DNA of 64,000 nt from Butyrivibrio sp. (GTDB lineage: Bacteria > Bacillota > Clostridia > Lachnospirales > Lachnospiraceae), in contig JAFSQI010000135.1 in assembly GCA_017446685.1 (NCBI GenBank), forward strand, positions 1 to 64,000. The letters are read 5' to 3'. A program made the position numbers and the translations under genes. Numbering within the stretch: position 1 is the first letter of the stretch; each line of letters begins with the position of its first letter. Shown here in pieces: positions 36,889 through 45,982 of this stretch. The notes beneath the pieces were generated by a model. The model worked only from the letters and a program-made list of their open reading frames with translations. It had not been told where the DNA came from and did no database searches.

Positions 36889-38166
36889 TTAGTTTACTCT
36901 ATCGGCATATTTTATCCTGTAAATACGTGAAAGAGACTCATTTAATCTGTCCTCGGTAATTTCTCCGCTCTCAACAGCAGATAATATTCCCTGATAAGCC
37001 TCCTCAAAATTCTCAGGCAAATAAAACATATCAGCACCTGCCTTAATAGCATTTACAGCTGCCTGGTCAGATGTATAGTACTCCGTGATTGCTTTATCTG
37101 ATAAAGAACCTGTAATAACTACTCCGTCAAAACCAAGAACACCTCTTAGTTCATCAGTTATCATAGCCTTTGAAACAGATACAGGAGTATTGTCCCCTGT
37201 AACCTGCGGAAGTGAAACGTTACTGAGCATAACAGCTTTCACTCCACCGTTTACAAAAGCATTTTTATAAACTTCATATACCGTGGTAGCAAGTTCATCT
37301 GATGATATTTCTACAGATGCCATACCTGCTGAAGTATCAGCTTTTACCGGAAAATTCGGAACACAAGCTGTAATTCCCGACTCATTCAGGCCGCTTGCCA
37401 TAGCTGCTGTTATATCCTTAACCTTGTCTATATCTGTACCATAAAGCCCTTCTTCTGAAAGATCGATGGTTGGAGCCAGATCAAAATTAAAACCGTATTT
37501 GTACAGCGCAGATGCAATCGTAGTTCCTGCATTGTATGCTGAATCCGAGTCTGTTATCTCAAGAGCTCCAATGCTGTCAAGTGAAGCTGTAATTGATGAT
37601 GAAGCTGTTCCTTCTTCTGTCACTGCTGTAAAAACAGGATATTTGCTCATTGAAACTGTTGTCTTTAACATTTCAGCAATCTGATCCTCGGACTTAATAT
37701 TCTTTGAAGAATAAATCAGTCCGCCAATTGCATATTCAGCTAATGCTTCCTGAGTACTGCTACCCGCTTTAACAACAGTTTCCACACCGGTAAACTGTTC
37801 AGGTGAAATAATAAAAAGACCTGCCACCTTATCTTCTAAAGAAAGCTCTGAAATGCAGCTATTTACTATTTCATCAAGTATATCATTCTGCGTCATTTCA
37901 GGGACTTCCGCTGTAGTCTCATCAGGTGTTGCTATTATTATCTTTGAACTATCTGTAGCACTCTCAGCTGCCTCAGTACTTTGAGCTTTTTCTTCTCTGA
38001 CTTTTGCAATTGTCTTTCTGGTAAATAAAACTGCTGTAGTAATTACTGCCAATAACACAATAATAGTGACTACAAGTATTATATATGCAATGATCTGGCT
38101 CCTTTGTCTTCTCTGCTTTCTCTGAAGCCTTTTATCATCATAATCCTGTTCTTCTAATCTTCCCAT
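36889..38166 (-). CDS. Membrane-anchored GH3-like protein, probably catalytically dead
   Basis: A 425-residue protein with a cytoplasmic basic N-terminus, one membrane helix (about 26-48) and an extracellular domain like the N-terminal barrel of GH3/NagZ beta-N-acetylhexosaminidases. The nucleophile position is lost: the usual GFDGVV(I/F)(S/T)D reads GFDGVVITGS with G353. The KHFPGHG-type motif reads CVPNFPVKADTS (268-279) and lacks the lysine and histidine. It may bind rather than cut an amino-sugar polymer. It lies 15 bases before the SDR/pelD gene and is probably the first gene of the Pel-like operon. No clear ribosome binding site is seen. Confidence 0.75.
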   Translation of the reverse strand: MGRLEEQDYDDKRLQRKQRRQRSQIIAYIILVVTIIVLLAVITTAVLFTRKTIAKVREEKAQSTEAAESATDSSKIIIATPDETTAEVPEMTQNDILDEIVNSCISELSLEDKVAGLFIISPEQFTGVETVVKAGSSTQEALAEYAIGGLIYSSKNIKSEDQIAEMLKTTVSMSKYPVFTAVTEEGTASSSITASLDSIGALEITDSDSAYNAGTTIASALYKYGFNFDLAPTIDLSEEGLYGTDIDKVKDITAAMASGLNESGITACVPNFPVKADTSAGMASVEISSDELATTVYEVYKNAFVNGGVKAVMLSNVSLPQVTGDNTPVSVSKAMITDELRGVLGFDGVVITGSLSDKAITEYYTSDQAAVNAIKAGADMFYLPENFEEAYQGILSAVESGEITEDRLNESLSRIYRIKYADRVN

Positions 38167-38232
38167 ATCTAAATCTATATAATCCCTTCATAGGTAAAAA
38201 CCAAATTAATAAATCTTTTATATTTAGTTTAT

Positions 38233-38238
38233 CATTAT
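38233..38238 (-). promoter_or_regulatory. Possible -10 element of the Pel-like operon
   Basis: A perfect TATAAT on the minus strand lies 67 bases before the GH3-like ATG, but without a recognisable -35. The gap to the chemoreceptor gene is only 116 bases and holds no clear terminator. Confidence 0.3.
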
Positions 38239-38282
38239 ATGGGAAGCTTGGCAAAATAAAATAAGCTGGGGGATGAACTGTA

Positions 38283-40082
38283 TTATAATTCAAATTTAGC
38301 AACAAAGCTCTGAAGTTCCTGTGCATTCTCTGCAAGCTTGTCAGACGCCTCCGCAACCTCATGAGTAGATGCTGTCTGCTGCTGAGAAGCTGCCGATACG
38401 TTTTGGGTCTCATCCGCAACACTTACGCTCATATCTTCAATCTTGCGAATATTTTCAGCGATTGTTTCTGTACCTTCAGAAAGCTGTGACACGATTTCAC
38501 TCATCCTTGTAGACTGCTCTGAAATAGAATAAACCATATCTACAATATTTCCAAATGTGTTTCCGGCTTCATTTACTGTCTCTGTTCCATCTATAACATT
38601 TTGAGCGCCTTCTCTCATAGCCACAACAGCATCATTTGAATTTTTCATGATTTCATCAATCAGGCTTGTAATATTTGCCGCAGCCTCATTTGACTGATCA
38701 GCAAGCTTACTTATCTCACTTGCAACTACCGCAAAGCCTTTTCCCATTTCCCCGGCTCTTGCAGCCTCTATTGAAGCGTTGAGTGAAAGGAGGTTTGTCT
38801 GACTTGCAATTTCTGCAATAGTATCAACAAAACTATCGATATTCTTAAGCTGTTCACCAAGTGCATCAACAACTGATGCTGTATTTTCCACAGACTCTTT
38901 TATCAATCCCATCATATTTGTTGCATTGGTCATATCAGCTGCGCCCTTTTTAGCAGCTTCATTTGTGGAATTAATCATTTCCATTGTACGGTCAATAGCA
39001 TCTTTGAATTCCTGCATATTGTTGACAAATAGTTTTGTCTCGTCACTTGCACCTGATACTGCAGTAATCTGTCCGGCACAGGAATCAGCAACAGTTGTGC
39101 AGGAATTTGCTACCATTTCGCTTGCCTCAGCAGACTGGGATGCGCTTGCTGAAAGCTCCTCAGAAGCAGATGCCACATATGACGTGGTATCAAAAATCTT
39201 CATCATAAGATCTCTGATATTTGTATGCATCATATCAAGCGCTGTTGCAATCTGACCAAGCTCATTATTTTCTTTCTGAAGCTTTCTGACTTTATCCATA
39301 TCCGAATTATCGCTAAAATCGCTGTTAGACATGCGTACCATTTGTCCCGTAACCAGGATAATAGGATTTGTAATTCTCTTTCCCATATAAAAGGCAGCTG
39401 CTGCACCAATTACAATAAGAATTACAAGAACTATAATAGATTGAGTCAAATTACTTTTCATAGCTGCACTTGCATAAGCATTATACTCTGCCTCTAATGT
39501 ATCAATATGATCTACCCATACACCGGTTCCCATAACCCAGTCAAAAGGTTCATAGTAAGCTGTATAATTTATCTTAGGAAGTGGCTCAGTTTCATTTGGC
39601 TTTGCAAACATAAGGCTTGTATATCCACCACCTGACTGCATACCATTCTTAATCATTTCCTGAATAAAATAAGTTCCGTTTGGATCAACAGAATCCCATC
39701 TTGACTGTCCTTCTGTATCTCTTCCCAAGAGAACAACATTTATTCCTTTTGATGTATCTACCCAAAAATATCCGGCTCCATCATTGTATTTGAGTTCACG
39801 AATAATGTCTGCAGACTCCTTTTGTGCTTCCTCCATCGTAAGCTCTCCTGCCTGGTATCTGCCATACATAATTTCGCAAATACTCATAGCCTCCTGCGTC
39901 TCATTTTTGAGCTCTGTCATAATATCTTCTTCAAGCCTTGATCTGTAGACTTCGGACTGAGTAGCATTTGTGCGTATTGTATTGGCAATAGCAAACAACT
40001 CAATTATAATAGCCGGAACTATAACAGCACATAAAATAACACCAACTATTACATACAACAATGAACCGCGTTTCTTTTCCAT
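38283..40082 (-). CDS. Methyl-accepting chemotaxis protein with single Cache domain
   Basis: A 599-residue chemoreceptor: membrane helix at about 8-30, extracellular sCache_2-type sensor (about 40-205; [12 protein letters not shown] and TGVWVDHID), second helix (about 210-232), HAMP, and a long cytoplasmic coiled coil. The kinase-contact hairpin is clear ([19 protein letters not shown], then [11 protein letters not shown]). sCache_2 domains often sense small organic acids; the ligand is unknown. It signals through CheA and CheW, which are not in the window. AAGGAG precedes the ATG. No sigma-D type promoter was seen; a sigma-A candidate is at 40173-40201. Confidence 0.93.
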   Translation of the reverse strand: MEKKRGSLLYVIVGVILCAVIVPAIIIELFAIANTIRTNATQSEVYRSRLEEDIMTELKNETQEAMSICEIMYGRYQAGELTMEEAQKESADIIRELKYNDGAGYFWVDTSKGINVVLLGRDTEGQSRWDSVDPNGTYFIQEMIKNGMQSGGGYTSLMFAKPNETEPLPKINYTAYYEPFDWVMGTGVWVDHIDTLEAEYNAYASAAMKSNLTQSIIVLVILIVIGAAAAFYMGKRITNPIILVTGQMVRMSNSDFSDNSDMDKVRKLQKENNELGQIATALDMMHTNIRDLMMKIFDTTSYVASASEELSASASQSAEASEMVANSCTTVADSCAGQITAVSGASDETKLFVNNMQEFKDAIDRTMEMINSTNEAAKKGAADMTNATNMMGLIKESVENTASVVDALGEQLKNIDSFVDTIAEIASQTNLLSLNASIEAARAGEMGKGFAVVASEISKLADQSNEAAANITSLIDEIMKNSNDAVVAMREGAQNVIDGTETVNEAGNTFGNIVDMVYSISEQSTRMSEIVSQLSEGTETIAENIRKIEDMSVSVADETQNVSAASQQQTASTHEVAEASDKLAENAQELQSFVAKFEL

Positions 40083-40172
40083 AAGATAACATCTCCTTCT
40101 GAATTATTTGCTCCGTATTGAGCAAATGTAGTACGCATTTCAGTCTAAATAGTAACAATTTCTCGTTATACT

Positions 40173-40201
40173 ATTATTTTTATCCAAAATGCCTACATCA
40201 A
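40173..40201 (-). promoter_or_regulatory. Candidate promoter of the chemoreceptor gene
   Basis: On the minus strand TTGATG (40201-40196), a 17-base spacer and AATAAT (40178-40173) lie about 90 bases before the ATG. The match is moderate. Confidence 0.35.
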
Positions 40202-40332
40202 TTGTACATTATTGCACGTAATAATTGTGCTAAATTTCGATAACAATTATTATATTTTTATTAACCAAAGTCACTTGCATCCGCCAAAAAAATTTATCTG
40301 CATACGTCCATTTGCTTTCTGCTTTTGCGCAA

Positions 40333-40702
40333 CAAAAAGGGAAGAAGCTTCATCGTCTTACCTGCTTCTTCCCTATGCCGAGTACTTATCTAAATCAAGT
40401 ATTTCTTCGTCCAATGGACTAATCCTCCAATTCTCAGCCTTTTCTTTCCATTAACCTTTGCATTCATATGCTGTGGCTGCATCCTTTGTTTCTATGCATT
40501 TACCACTCTTCATGTACTCGATAGCTGTTCTTGAATTTCTTACTGATAAAACATTTACTTTTTTTAGAACTAACTACTTAGTTTGGTGGTCCGTACCATC
40601 CTTTCCCTGAATATTTTAATTAACTATCCCTTTGGACCGTACCTGCCTTTCTTTCTCCCTTGGATCTGTTTATCTTTGGAGAAGTATTGTGTTTCTTAAG
40701 AT
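40333..40702 (-). ncRNA. Predicted transcript of about 370 nt without a clear gene
   Basis: A consensus promoter at 40709-40737 and an 11-bp terminator at 40338-40374 bracket this stretch, so a discrete minus-strand transcript is likely. It contains two related segments (AGGCAGGTACGGTCCA and AGGATGGTACGGACCACC) that could fold on each other. A weak coding signal exists: one frame gives a 38-codon stretch, a stop, then 25 codons ending at 40373, with protein-like composition but no start. It is either a structured regulatory RNA or a decayed small gene. It matches no RNA family I recognise. Confidence 0.45.
40338..40374 (-). terminator. Strong terminator of the unexplained transcript
   Basis: A perfect 11-bp stem AGGGAAGAAGC/GCTTCTTCCCT with a 15-base loop is followed on the minus strand by TTTTTG. 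It points away from metQ and ends transcription coming from the promoter at 40709-40737. Confidence 0.8.
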
Positions 40703-40708
40703 GATTTT

Positions 40709-40737
40709 ATTATATATTTTGCCTTTAGAGTTGTCAA
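40709..40737 (-). promoter_or_regulatory. Full-consensus sigma-A promoter
   Basis: TTGACA (40737-40732), exactly 17 bases, TATAAT (40714-40709) on the minus strand. Both hexamers are perfect. It drives the unexplained transcript, divergent from metQ. Confidence 0.8.
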
Positions 40738-40882
40738 TACATTTTTAAATTTTATTTTATTTATTTTGATTATTTGCACTATATTTGTATTAATTTCTGT
40801 ATATTTATTTAATTGTATATTCATTTTGCACAATTGTACTACTTTTAAGCATTTCTTTTCGCAGGCTAAAAGATTTACTGAA

Positions 40883-40911
40883 TTTTCAACGGCCCGACGT
40901 ACCATTATAAT
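40883..40911 (+). promoter_or_regulatory. Likely promoter of metQNI
   Basis: TTTTCA (40883-40888), a 17-base spacer and a perfect TATAAT (40906-40911). The predicted leader of about 80 bases contains the hairpin at 40944-40984. Confidence 0.5.
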
Positions 40912-40943
40912 TCGATACATAGACAAACAACTAACCAAAAACC

Positions 40944-40984
40944 ATATACCGGGCGGTCATAGCCTATTTATAGCTTTGGTATAT
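40944..40984 (+). promoter_or_regulatory. Leader hairpin before metQ
   Basis: ATATACC (40944-40950) pairs perfectly with GGTATAT (40978-40984), and GGC/GCC could pair inside. The 3' arm ends two bases before the AAAGGAGG ribosome binding site. I could not match it to the S-box, SMK or other SAM-sensing motifs, so any regulatory role is inference. Confidence 0.35.
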
Positions 40985-40999
40985 TAAAGGAGGAAAATT

Positions 41000-41968
41000 A
41001 TGAAGAAAAAACTATTTACAAGTCTTGTACTTACAGCCGCACTGTCAATCGGAGCGCTTACAGGATGCGGAAGTGCATCTACCGCCACTGCCACAGATTC
41101 TGCAGGCAATAATGAAAATGCATCGGCTAAGTCAGAAGCTTCAGACACAGCATCGGCAGAAACTTCCGATAATACACCGGCAGAAACAGAAACTTCCAAT
41201 GAGGATAAAGTAATCCGCGTGGGTGCCACACCTGTTCCACATGCTGAGATTCTTGACAACATTGTAAAAGAGATTCTTGCAGAAGACGGATGGACACTTG
41301 AAACAGTTATTTTCCAGGATTACGTTCTTCCAAACACATCACTTGAAGCCGAAGAACTTGATGCCAATTATTTCCAGACCCTGGCCTACATGAACGGTCA
41401 GAACGAGGAATCAGGACTTCATCTTACAGCAGTTACAGGCGTTCATATCGAGCCAATGGGAATTTACTCACAAAAATACACTTCCATTGAAGATATTCCC
41501 GACGGTGCGGAAATCGGTGTTCCAAACGGACCTGATAATGAGGACAGAGCCCTTGATCTTTTGGTTCAGAAGGGTCTTTTGGTCTCAACCGGCAACATCA
41601 AGACAGATGATAATTACACCGAAAAATCACTCACAGAGGATAAAGAAGCAAATCCTCACGGATATGTGATAACTGCGCTGGATCCTGCAAGTCTTCCTCT
41701 TTCACTTCCTGATCTTGATGCGGCAGTAATAAATGGAAACTATGCCCTTGAAGCCAATCTTCCTTCAACATATCCTGCTCTTGAAATAGAGGAATTTGAT
41801 GATGAGACTTCAATAAAAAGAACAAACTTCCTTGTAGTAAAGGAAGGAAATGAAGCTTCCGAAAAGACTACAGCTCTTATAAATGCTCTTAAGTCTGACA
41901 AGGTAAAGGAATATATAGAAGAGACCTACAAGGGTGCTGTTATCCCTTCATTTATTGACCCGCAGTAA
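41000..41968 (+). CDS. metQ: Methionine ABC transporter substrate-binding lipoprotein
   Basis: A 322-residue NlpA/MetQ-family lipoprotein. The signal peptide ends in the lipobox LTGC with the lipidated cysteine at residue 23, followed by a Ser/Thr/Glu-rich linker to about residue 70 and then the binding domain (VIRVGATPVPHAEIL, YVLPNTSLEAEELDANYFQ). It captures D- or L-methionine outside the cell for MetN and MetI. AAAGGAGG precedes the ATG. The linker is longer than usual. Other NlpA-family ligands cannot be excluded, but the gene order is that of the methionine importer. Confidence 0.92.
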   Translation: MKKKLFTSLVLTAALSIGALTGCGSASTATATDSAGNNENASAKSEASDTASAETSDNTPAETETSNEDKVIRVGATPVPHAEILDNIVKEILAEDGWTLETVIFQDYVLPNTSLEAEELDANYFQTLAYMNGQNEESGLHLTAVTGVHIEPMGIYSQKYTSIEDIPDGAEIGVPNGPDNEDRALDLLVQKGLLVSTGNIKTDDNYTEKSLTEDKEANPHGYVITALDPASLPLSLPDLDAAVINGNYALEANLPSTYPALEIEEFDDETSIKRTNFLVVKEGNEASEKTTALINALKSDKVKEYIEETYKGAVIPSFIDPQ

Positions 41969-42006
41969 TTAAGAACAATACAACCAAATAGCAACGGAGT
42001 ACTGAC

Positions 42007-42978
42007 ATGATACAGATTAAGCATGTAAAAAAGAAATTTAATAATATTGAAGTTTTAAAGGATATTTCACTAAATATAGATGATGGCGAAATATTTGGTA
42101 TAATCGGTCAGAGTGGAGCCGGAAAGTCCACTCTTCTCCGTTGCATTAACGGTCTTGAATCCTATGACAGTGGCACAATTCTTGTGGACGATCAGGAAGT
42201 AAATATCAGGGATAAAAAGAATCTTCGCAATCTTCAAAAGCGCATGGGAATGATTTTCCAGTCTTTTAACCTTCTTGAAAGGCTGGATGTATATCAAAAT
42301 GTTGCCCTGCCGCTAAAATTCTGGAACATAAAAACAAACACCAAAGAAACTCAGAAAAAAATCATGAATCTGATAAGGCTTGTAGGTCTTGAAGATAAGC
42401 TTCATGCAAAGCCCAGAGAATTGTCCGGCGGACAAAAGCAGCGCGTTGCTATAGCGAGAGCTCTTGTACTTGACCCTGAATTTCTTCTTTGCGATGAAGC
42501 CACAAGTGCCCTGGATCCTGAAATTACCAAAGAGATTCTCGCTCTTTTACAGAGGATTAACAAAGAGCTTGGGATCACAATAATTGTAGTTACACACCAA
42601 ATGGAGGTTGTAAAACAGATATGTCAGAAGGTTGCTTTTCTAAGCGACGGCAGAATGCTTGCAGCAGGAAGTCCTGAACACCTCTTTGTATGGCCGAAAG
42701 AAACAGAGATAAGAAACTTTTTAAGAGAGGAAAGTGACAAGCTTCCCACATCCGGAGTAAATATAAAGCTCTTTTTCTTTGGAGAAGGCAATCACAAGCC
42801 TATAGTCACACAAATGGCCCGGGAATTGGGAAAAGATTTCAATATCTGTTGGGCAAAGCTTGAAGATTTCAGAGAAGATGTATACGGAAGTCTCGTCCTT
42901 AATTTTGATGAAAAGGATTTGGAAGATGTCTGCAGTTTTCTTGATAAAAACAATGTAACCTGGGAGGTGATTGAATAA
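42007..42978 (+). CDS. metN: Methionine ABC transporter ATP-binding protein
   Basis: A 323-residue ABC ATPase: Walker A GQSGAGKSTLL (about 34-44), signature LSGGQKQRVAIARAL (about 139-153) and Walker B FLLCDEATSALDP. The C-terminal segment from about residue 245 fits the NIL domain, which binds methionine and inhibits transport when the cytoplasmic pool is full. The stop overlaps the permease start by one base (TAATG). ACGGAG precedes the ATG. Confidence 0.94.
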   Translation: MIQIKHVKKKFNNIEVLKDISLNIDDGEIFGIIGQSGAGKSTLLRCINGLESYDSGTILVDDQEVNIRDKKNLRNLQKRMGMIFQSFNLLERLDVYQNVALPLKFWNIKTNTKETQKKIMNLIRLVGLEDKLHAKPRELSGGQKQRVAIARALVLDPEFLLCDEATSALDPEITKEILALLQRINKELGITIIVVTHQMEVVKQICQKVAFLSDGRMLAAGSPEHLFVWPKETEIRNFLREESDKLPTSGVNIKLFFFGEGNHKPIVTQMARELGKDFNICWAKLEDFREDVYGSLVLNFDEKDLEDVCSFLDKNNVTWEVIE

Positions 42979-43640
42979 TGAGCGGAATATTATCGACAAC
43001 CGGAATGAATGAAGTCATTTTTACAGCTTTCAATCAGACTTTATATATGGTTTTCTGGTCTACTGTTCTTTCGGTAATAATAGGTTTCTTCCCGGCAATT
43101 GTACTTACCTTAACTGCACCGGACGGATTAAAGCCCAATAAACCGGTTTACGAAACTCTGAGCTTTATAATAAATGTATTCAGAAGCTTTCCCTTCGTGA
43201 TTCTTTTGGTCATTCTTATTCCGTTTACAAGAATGCTGGTGGGCAAAGCAATAGGAACCACTGCTTCTATTGTTCCTCTGACAGTATCAGCAATTCCTTA
43301 TATTGCAAGAGTATTTGAAACAGCACTACGGGAAACTAATCACGGTGTCATCGAAGCCGCCAAAAGCTTTGGTGCTTCAAACCTTCAGATTCTCCTGAGA
43401 GTATATGTAAAAGAATCTGTTCCCAGAATGTTAAACGGTATCATTCTTCTTGTCATATCTCTTATAGGATATTCCGCAATGGCAGGAACTGTCGGCGGCG
43501 GTGGAATCGGCGATATTGCAATCCGCTACGGCTACCAGCAGTACAAGACTGAATATCTCATAACCTGTTCAATCATCCTCATAATATTTGTTCAGGCAGT
43601 CCAGATGCTCGGCAATTTCATGTACAAAAAAATCAGCTAA
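42978..43640 (+). CDS. metI: Methionine ABC transporter permease
   Basis: A 220-residue permease with five membrane segments and the coupling-helix motif EAAKSFGASNLQILLRV, which contacts the ATPase. YSAMAGTVGGGGIGDIAIRYGYQQY is the conserved MetI/MetP C-terminal segment. It is translationally coupled to metN and is the last gene of the operon, followed by a strong terminator. The equivalent Bacillus gene is called metP. Confidence 0.93.
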   Translation: MSGILSTTGMNEVIFTAFNQTLYMVFWSTVLSVIIGFFPAIVLTLTAPDGLKPNKPVYETLSFIINVFRSFPFVILLVILIPFTRMLVGKAIGTTASIVPLTVSAIPYIARVFETALRETNHGVIEAAKSFGASNLQILLRVYVKESVPRMLNGIILLVISLIGYSAMAGTVGGGGIGDIAIRYGYQQYKTEYLITCSIILIIFVQAVQMLGNFMYKKIS

Positions 43641-43710
43641 AAAATAGTGTAGCTGTTTTTATATTTCTCGACTATATTGATTAGATATGATTTGTAATCT
43701 ACAAGGCGTA

Positions 43711-43738
43711 AAAAGGCTGCCGCAGCGGACAGCCTTTT
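43711..43738. terminator. Bidirectional terminator between metI and glyA
   Basis: A perfect 9-bp stem AAAAGGCTG/CAGCCTTTT with a 10-base loop is flanked by A- and T-runs. It serves the convergent metQNI operon and glyA, whose stop is at 43744. Confidence 0.88.
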
Positions 43739-43743
43739 TTAAT

Positions 43744-44982
43744 TCATTTAAGAGGATATTTTGCTGTGAGCTCTGCGATGATTGCTCTTGCCTCATCATT
43801 CTTCTCACCCTTGTTCTTAATTACAATTGAGATAGCCTCTGCCACCTTATCCATGTCAGCTTCGTTCATGCCACGGGTTGTAACTGCAGGTGTTCCAAGA
43901 CGGATACCGCTGGTAACAAAGGGTGACTGCTGCTCATTTGGAATAGTATTCTTATTGGCAGTAATATGCGCATCATCAAGCCATGCCTCAACCTCTTTTC
44001 CTGTAAGACCAAAGTTTGTGAGGTCAACAAGCATAAGATGATTGTCTGTACCGCCGGATACGATTTTGATACCTCTGCTCATAAGTCCATTGCAGAGAGC
44101 CTTTGCATTCTTGACAACATTCTGAGCATAGGTAGTAAACTCTGGTGAAAGAGCTTCCTTAAAGCAAACAGCCTTAGCAGCTATTACATGCTCAAGAGGG
44201 CCTCCCTGAATTCCCGGGAACACAGCCTTGTTGAATTTGAACTTATCCTGAGCTTCCTGATTCCAGAGAATAAGTCCTCCTCTTGGTCCGCGAAGTGTCT
44301 TGTGAGTTGTTGTTGTAACAACATCAGCATATGGGAATGGGCTGGGATGAACGCCGGCTGCAACAAGACCTGCAATATGTGCCATATCTACCATAAGAAC
44401 TGCTCCACATGCATCGGCAGCTTCTCTGAATTTCTTAAAATCTATTGTTCTGCAATAAGCAGATGCACCTGCTATGATAAGCTTAGGCTTGTGCTCAACA
44501 GCAAGCTTGTACATCTGGTCATAATCCAAAACTCCGTTGTCATCTACGCCATAAGGAATTACATTGAAATATGTTCCTGAAATATTGGCTGCACTTCCGT
44601 GTGTAAGGTGTCCGCCCTGATTAAGATTCATACCCATAATTGTATCGCCGGGCTTTAAAAGTGCAAACTGAACAGCAAGATTTGCCTGTGCACCTGAATG
44701 TGGCTGAACATTAGCATAATCGCAATGGAAAAGCTCTTTGGCTCTCTCAATTGCAAGTGTTTCAACTTCATCTACAACATAACAGCCGCCATAATATCTT
44801 TTTCCCGGGAGTCCCTCGGCATACTTGTTGGTAAGTGGACTTCCCATAGCTGCCATAACTGCCTTACTGGTCCAGTTCTCTGAAGCTATAAGTTCAATAT
44901 GATCATTCTGACGATCAACTTCCTTTTCAATCAAACCGGCAATTTCCGGATCTACTGCTCTAAGTTCCTCCAATGAATACAT
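43744..44982 (-). CDS. glyA: Serine hydroxymethyltransferase
   Basis: A 412-residue PLP enzyme that interconverts serine and glycine while loading one-carbon units on tetrahydrofolate. The PLP lysine is K228 in [33 protein letters not shown] and the VMVDMAH-type aspartate segment ([11 protein letters not shown]) are intact, and the length is normal. AGGAGG precedes the ATG, and a promoter lies at 45041-45070. It appears to be monocistronic. Confidence 0.97.
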   Translation of the reverse strand: MYSLEELRAVDPEIAGLIEKEVDRQNDHIELIASENWTSKAVMAAMGSPLTNKYAEGLPGKRYYGGCYVVDEVETLAIERAKELFHCDYANVQPHSGAQANLAVQFALLKPGDTIMGMNLNQGGHLTHGSAANISGTYFNVIPYGVDDNGVLDYDQMYKLAVEHKPKLIIAGASAYCRTIDFKKFREAADACGAVLMVDMAHIAGLVAAGVHPSPFPYADVVTTTTHKTLRGPRGGLILWNQEAQDKFKFNKAVFPGIQGGPLEHVIAAKAVCFKEALSPEFTTYAQNVVKNAKALCNGLMSRGIKIVSGGTDNHLMLVDLTNFGLTGKEVEAWLDDAHITANKNTIPNEQQSPFVTSGIRLGTPAVTTRGMNEADMDKVAEAISIVIKNKGEKNDEARAIIAELTAKYPLK

Positions 44983-45040
44983 TTAAAGACTCCTCCTGTT
45001 TTTACAATGTAATGCGTTAAAGTGACATCCTGCATATCGT

Positions 45041-45070
45041 ATCATAACGTGAAAAAAAATGCTACTCCAA
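45041..45070 (-). promoter_or_regulatory. Promoter of glyA
   Basis: On the minus strand TTGGAG (45070-45065), an 18-base spacer and TATGAT (45046-45041), about 60 bases before the ATG. Confidence 0.5.
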
Positions 45071-45190
45071 AAGCATTAATTAAATTATTAACAATCAAAT
45101 CAGACTTGATTTTTTTCTTGGAAACTGCTATATTTTTTTTCGCTTTTAAAACACATTTTTTTCAAATGTTTTTGTTACAATAATTCAGTA

Positions 45191-45221
45191 TGACATCTCG
45201 AATCTGTGATTCAAGATGTCA
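45191..45221 (+). promoter_or_regulatory. Strong hairpin ahead of the EAL gene
   Basis: A 14-position stem with one mismatch and a three-base loop (TGT) lies 33 bases before the EAL start codon. There is no T-run directly after it. It could be an operator palindrome or a leader RNA structure. Confidence 0.55.
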
Positions 45222-45253
45222 AGATTTTCCAAAATAAGTAAAAAGGTTTATTA

Positions 45254-45964
45254 ATGAAAGACAATGAAATAACAGTGGAATATCTTTTAGATAATCCACA
45301 TCTGATAAATTACGCTTATCAGCCAATATTTAGAGTAAAAGATAATTCAATTTACGGTTACGAGGCTCTTATGCGACCGGAGCCATACACTCCTATCGAA
45401 TTTATAAAAGCTGTATCCAAGATGGACAAACTATACCTGATAGAAGAAATCACAAATTATTATGCAACCAAGAAATTCATGGAATTAGATTTAGAAGGCA
45501 GGATATTCCTGAATTCTTTCCCATCCGTATGTATGAGAATTGAGCAAACAAAAAAAGTTGCTGCACTTGGTGGTGAACGCATGAAGGATCGGCTCGTTTA
45601 TGAAATTCTGGAATATACCAAATTTGAAAGATATGCCTGGGAAATGAAAAAAGTTGCATTTTCCATGGAAGGTGCACATCCTATGATTGCTCTTGACGAC
45701 TATGGAACCGGTAGTAATATAGACAGAGAATGTCTTGATTTTTATAAACCCGATATGGTTAAAATAGACCGTAAATTTGTAAATAATGTTGATGAAGACC
45801 CCCAAAAGCAAATAATTGTTAAAGACATTATTTCGAAGCTTAGAGAAAGAGATATTATCATTCTTGCTGAGGGAATTGAAACCAAGGAAGAATATGAATT
45901 TTTTAAAGAAATGCAAATTGATCTGGTACAAGGATTTTACCTTGGCAGACCAATGTATGCATAA
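45254..45964 (+). CDS. Stand-alone EAL-domain c-di-GMP phosphodiesterase
   Basis: A 236-residue protein that is essentially one EAL domain. The residues needed for metal binding and catalysis are present: E37 (EAL), N87, E117, D148-D149 (DDYGTG), K170, E206 (AEGIET) and Q226 (QGFYLGRP). It should hydrolyse c-di-GMP to pGpG. It has no sensor domain or membrane segment, so control must be by expression or partners. It is the only recognisable c-di-GMP turnover enzyme here and lies between the Pel-like cluster, whose PelD should bind c-di-GMP, and the Tad locus. It is convergent with the PP2C gene. Confidence 0.9.
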   Translation: MKDNEITVEYLLDNPHLINYAYQPIFRVKDNSIYGYEALMRPEPYTPIEFIKAVSKMDKLYLIEEITNYYATKKFMELDLEGRIFLNSFPSVCMRIEQTKKVAALGGERMKDRLVYEILEYTKFERYAWEMKKVAFSMEGAHPMIALDDYGTGSNIDRECLDFYKPDMVKIDRKFVNNVDEDPQKQIIVKDIISKLRERDIIILAEGIETKEEYEFFKEMQIDLVQGFYLGRPMYA

Positions 45965-45982
45965 AAAATACTGATATGATAT

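Noticed and set aside
38138..38422. 94-codon minus-strand frame between the GH3-like and chemoreceptor genes
   Set aside because: Most of it overlaps the end of the chemoreceptor gene in another frame, its language is not protein-like, and no ribosome binding site fits.
40560..40660. T-box-like GGTAC motifs on the minus strand
   Set aside because: The T-box antiterminator motif needs GGTGGTACCGCG; here GGTACGG occurs twice, no specifier loop is visible, and no aminoacyl or amino-acid gene follows.
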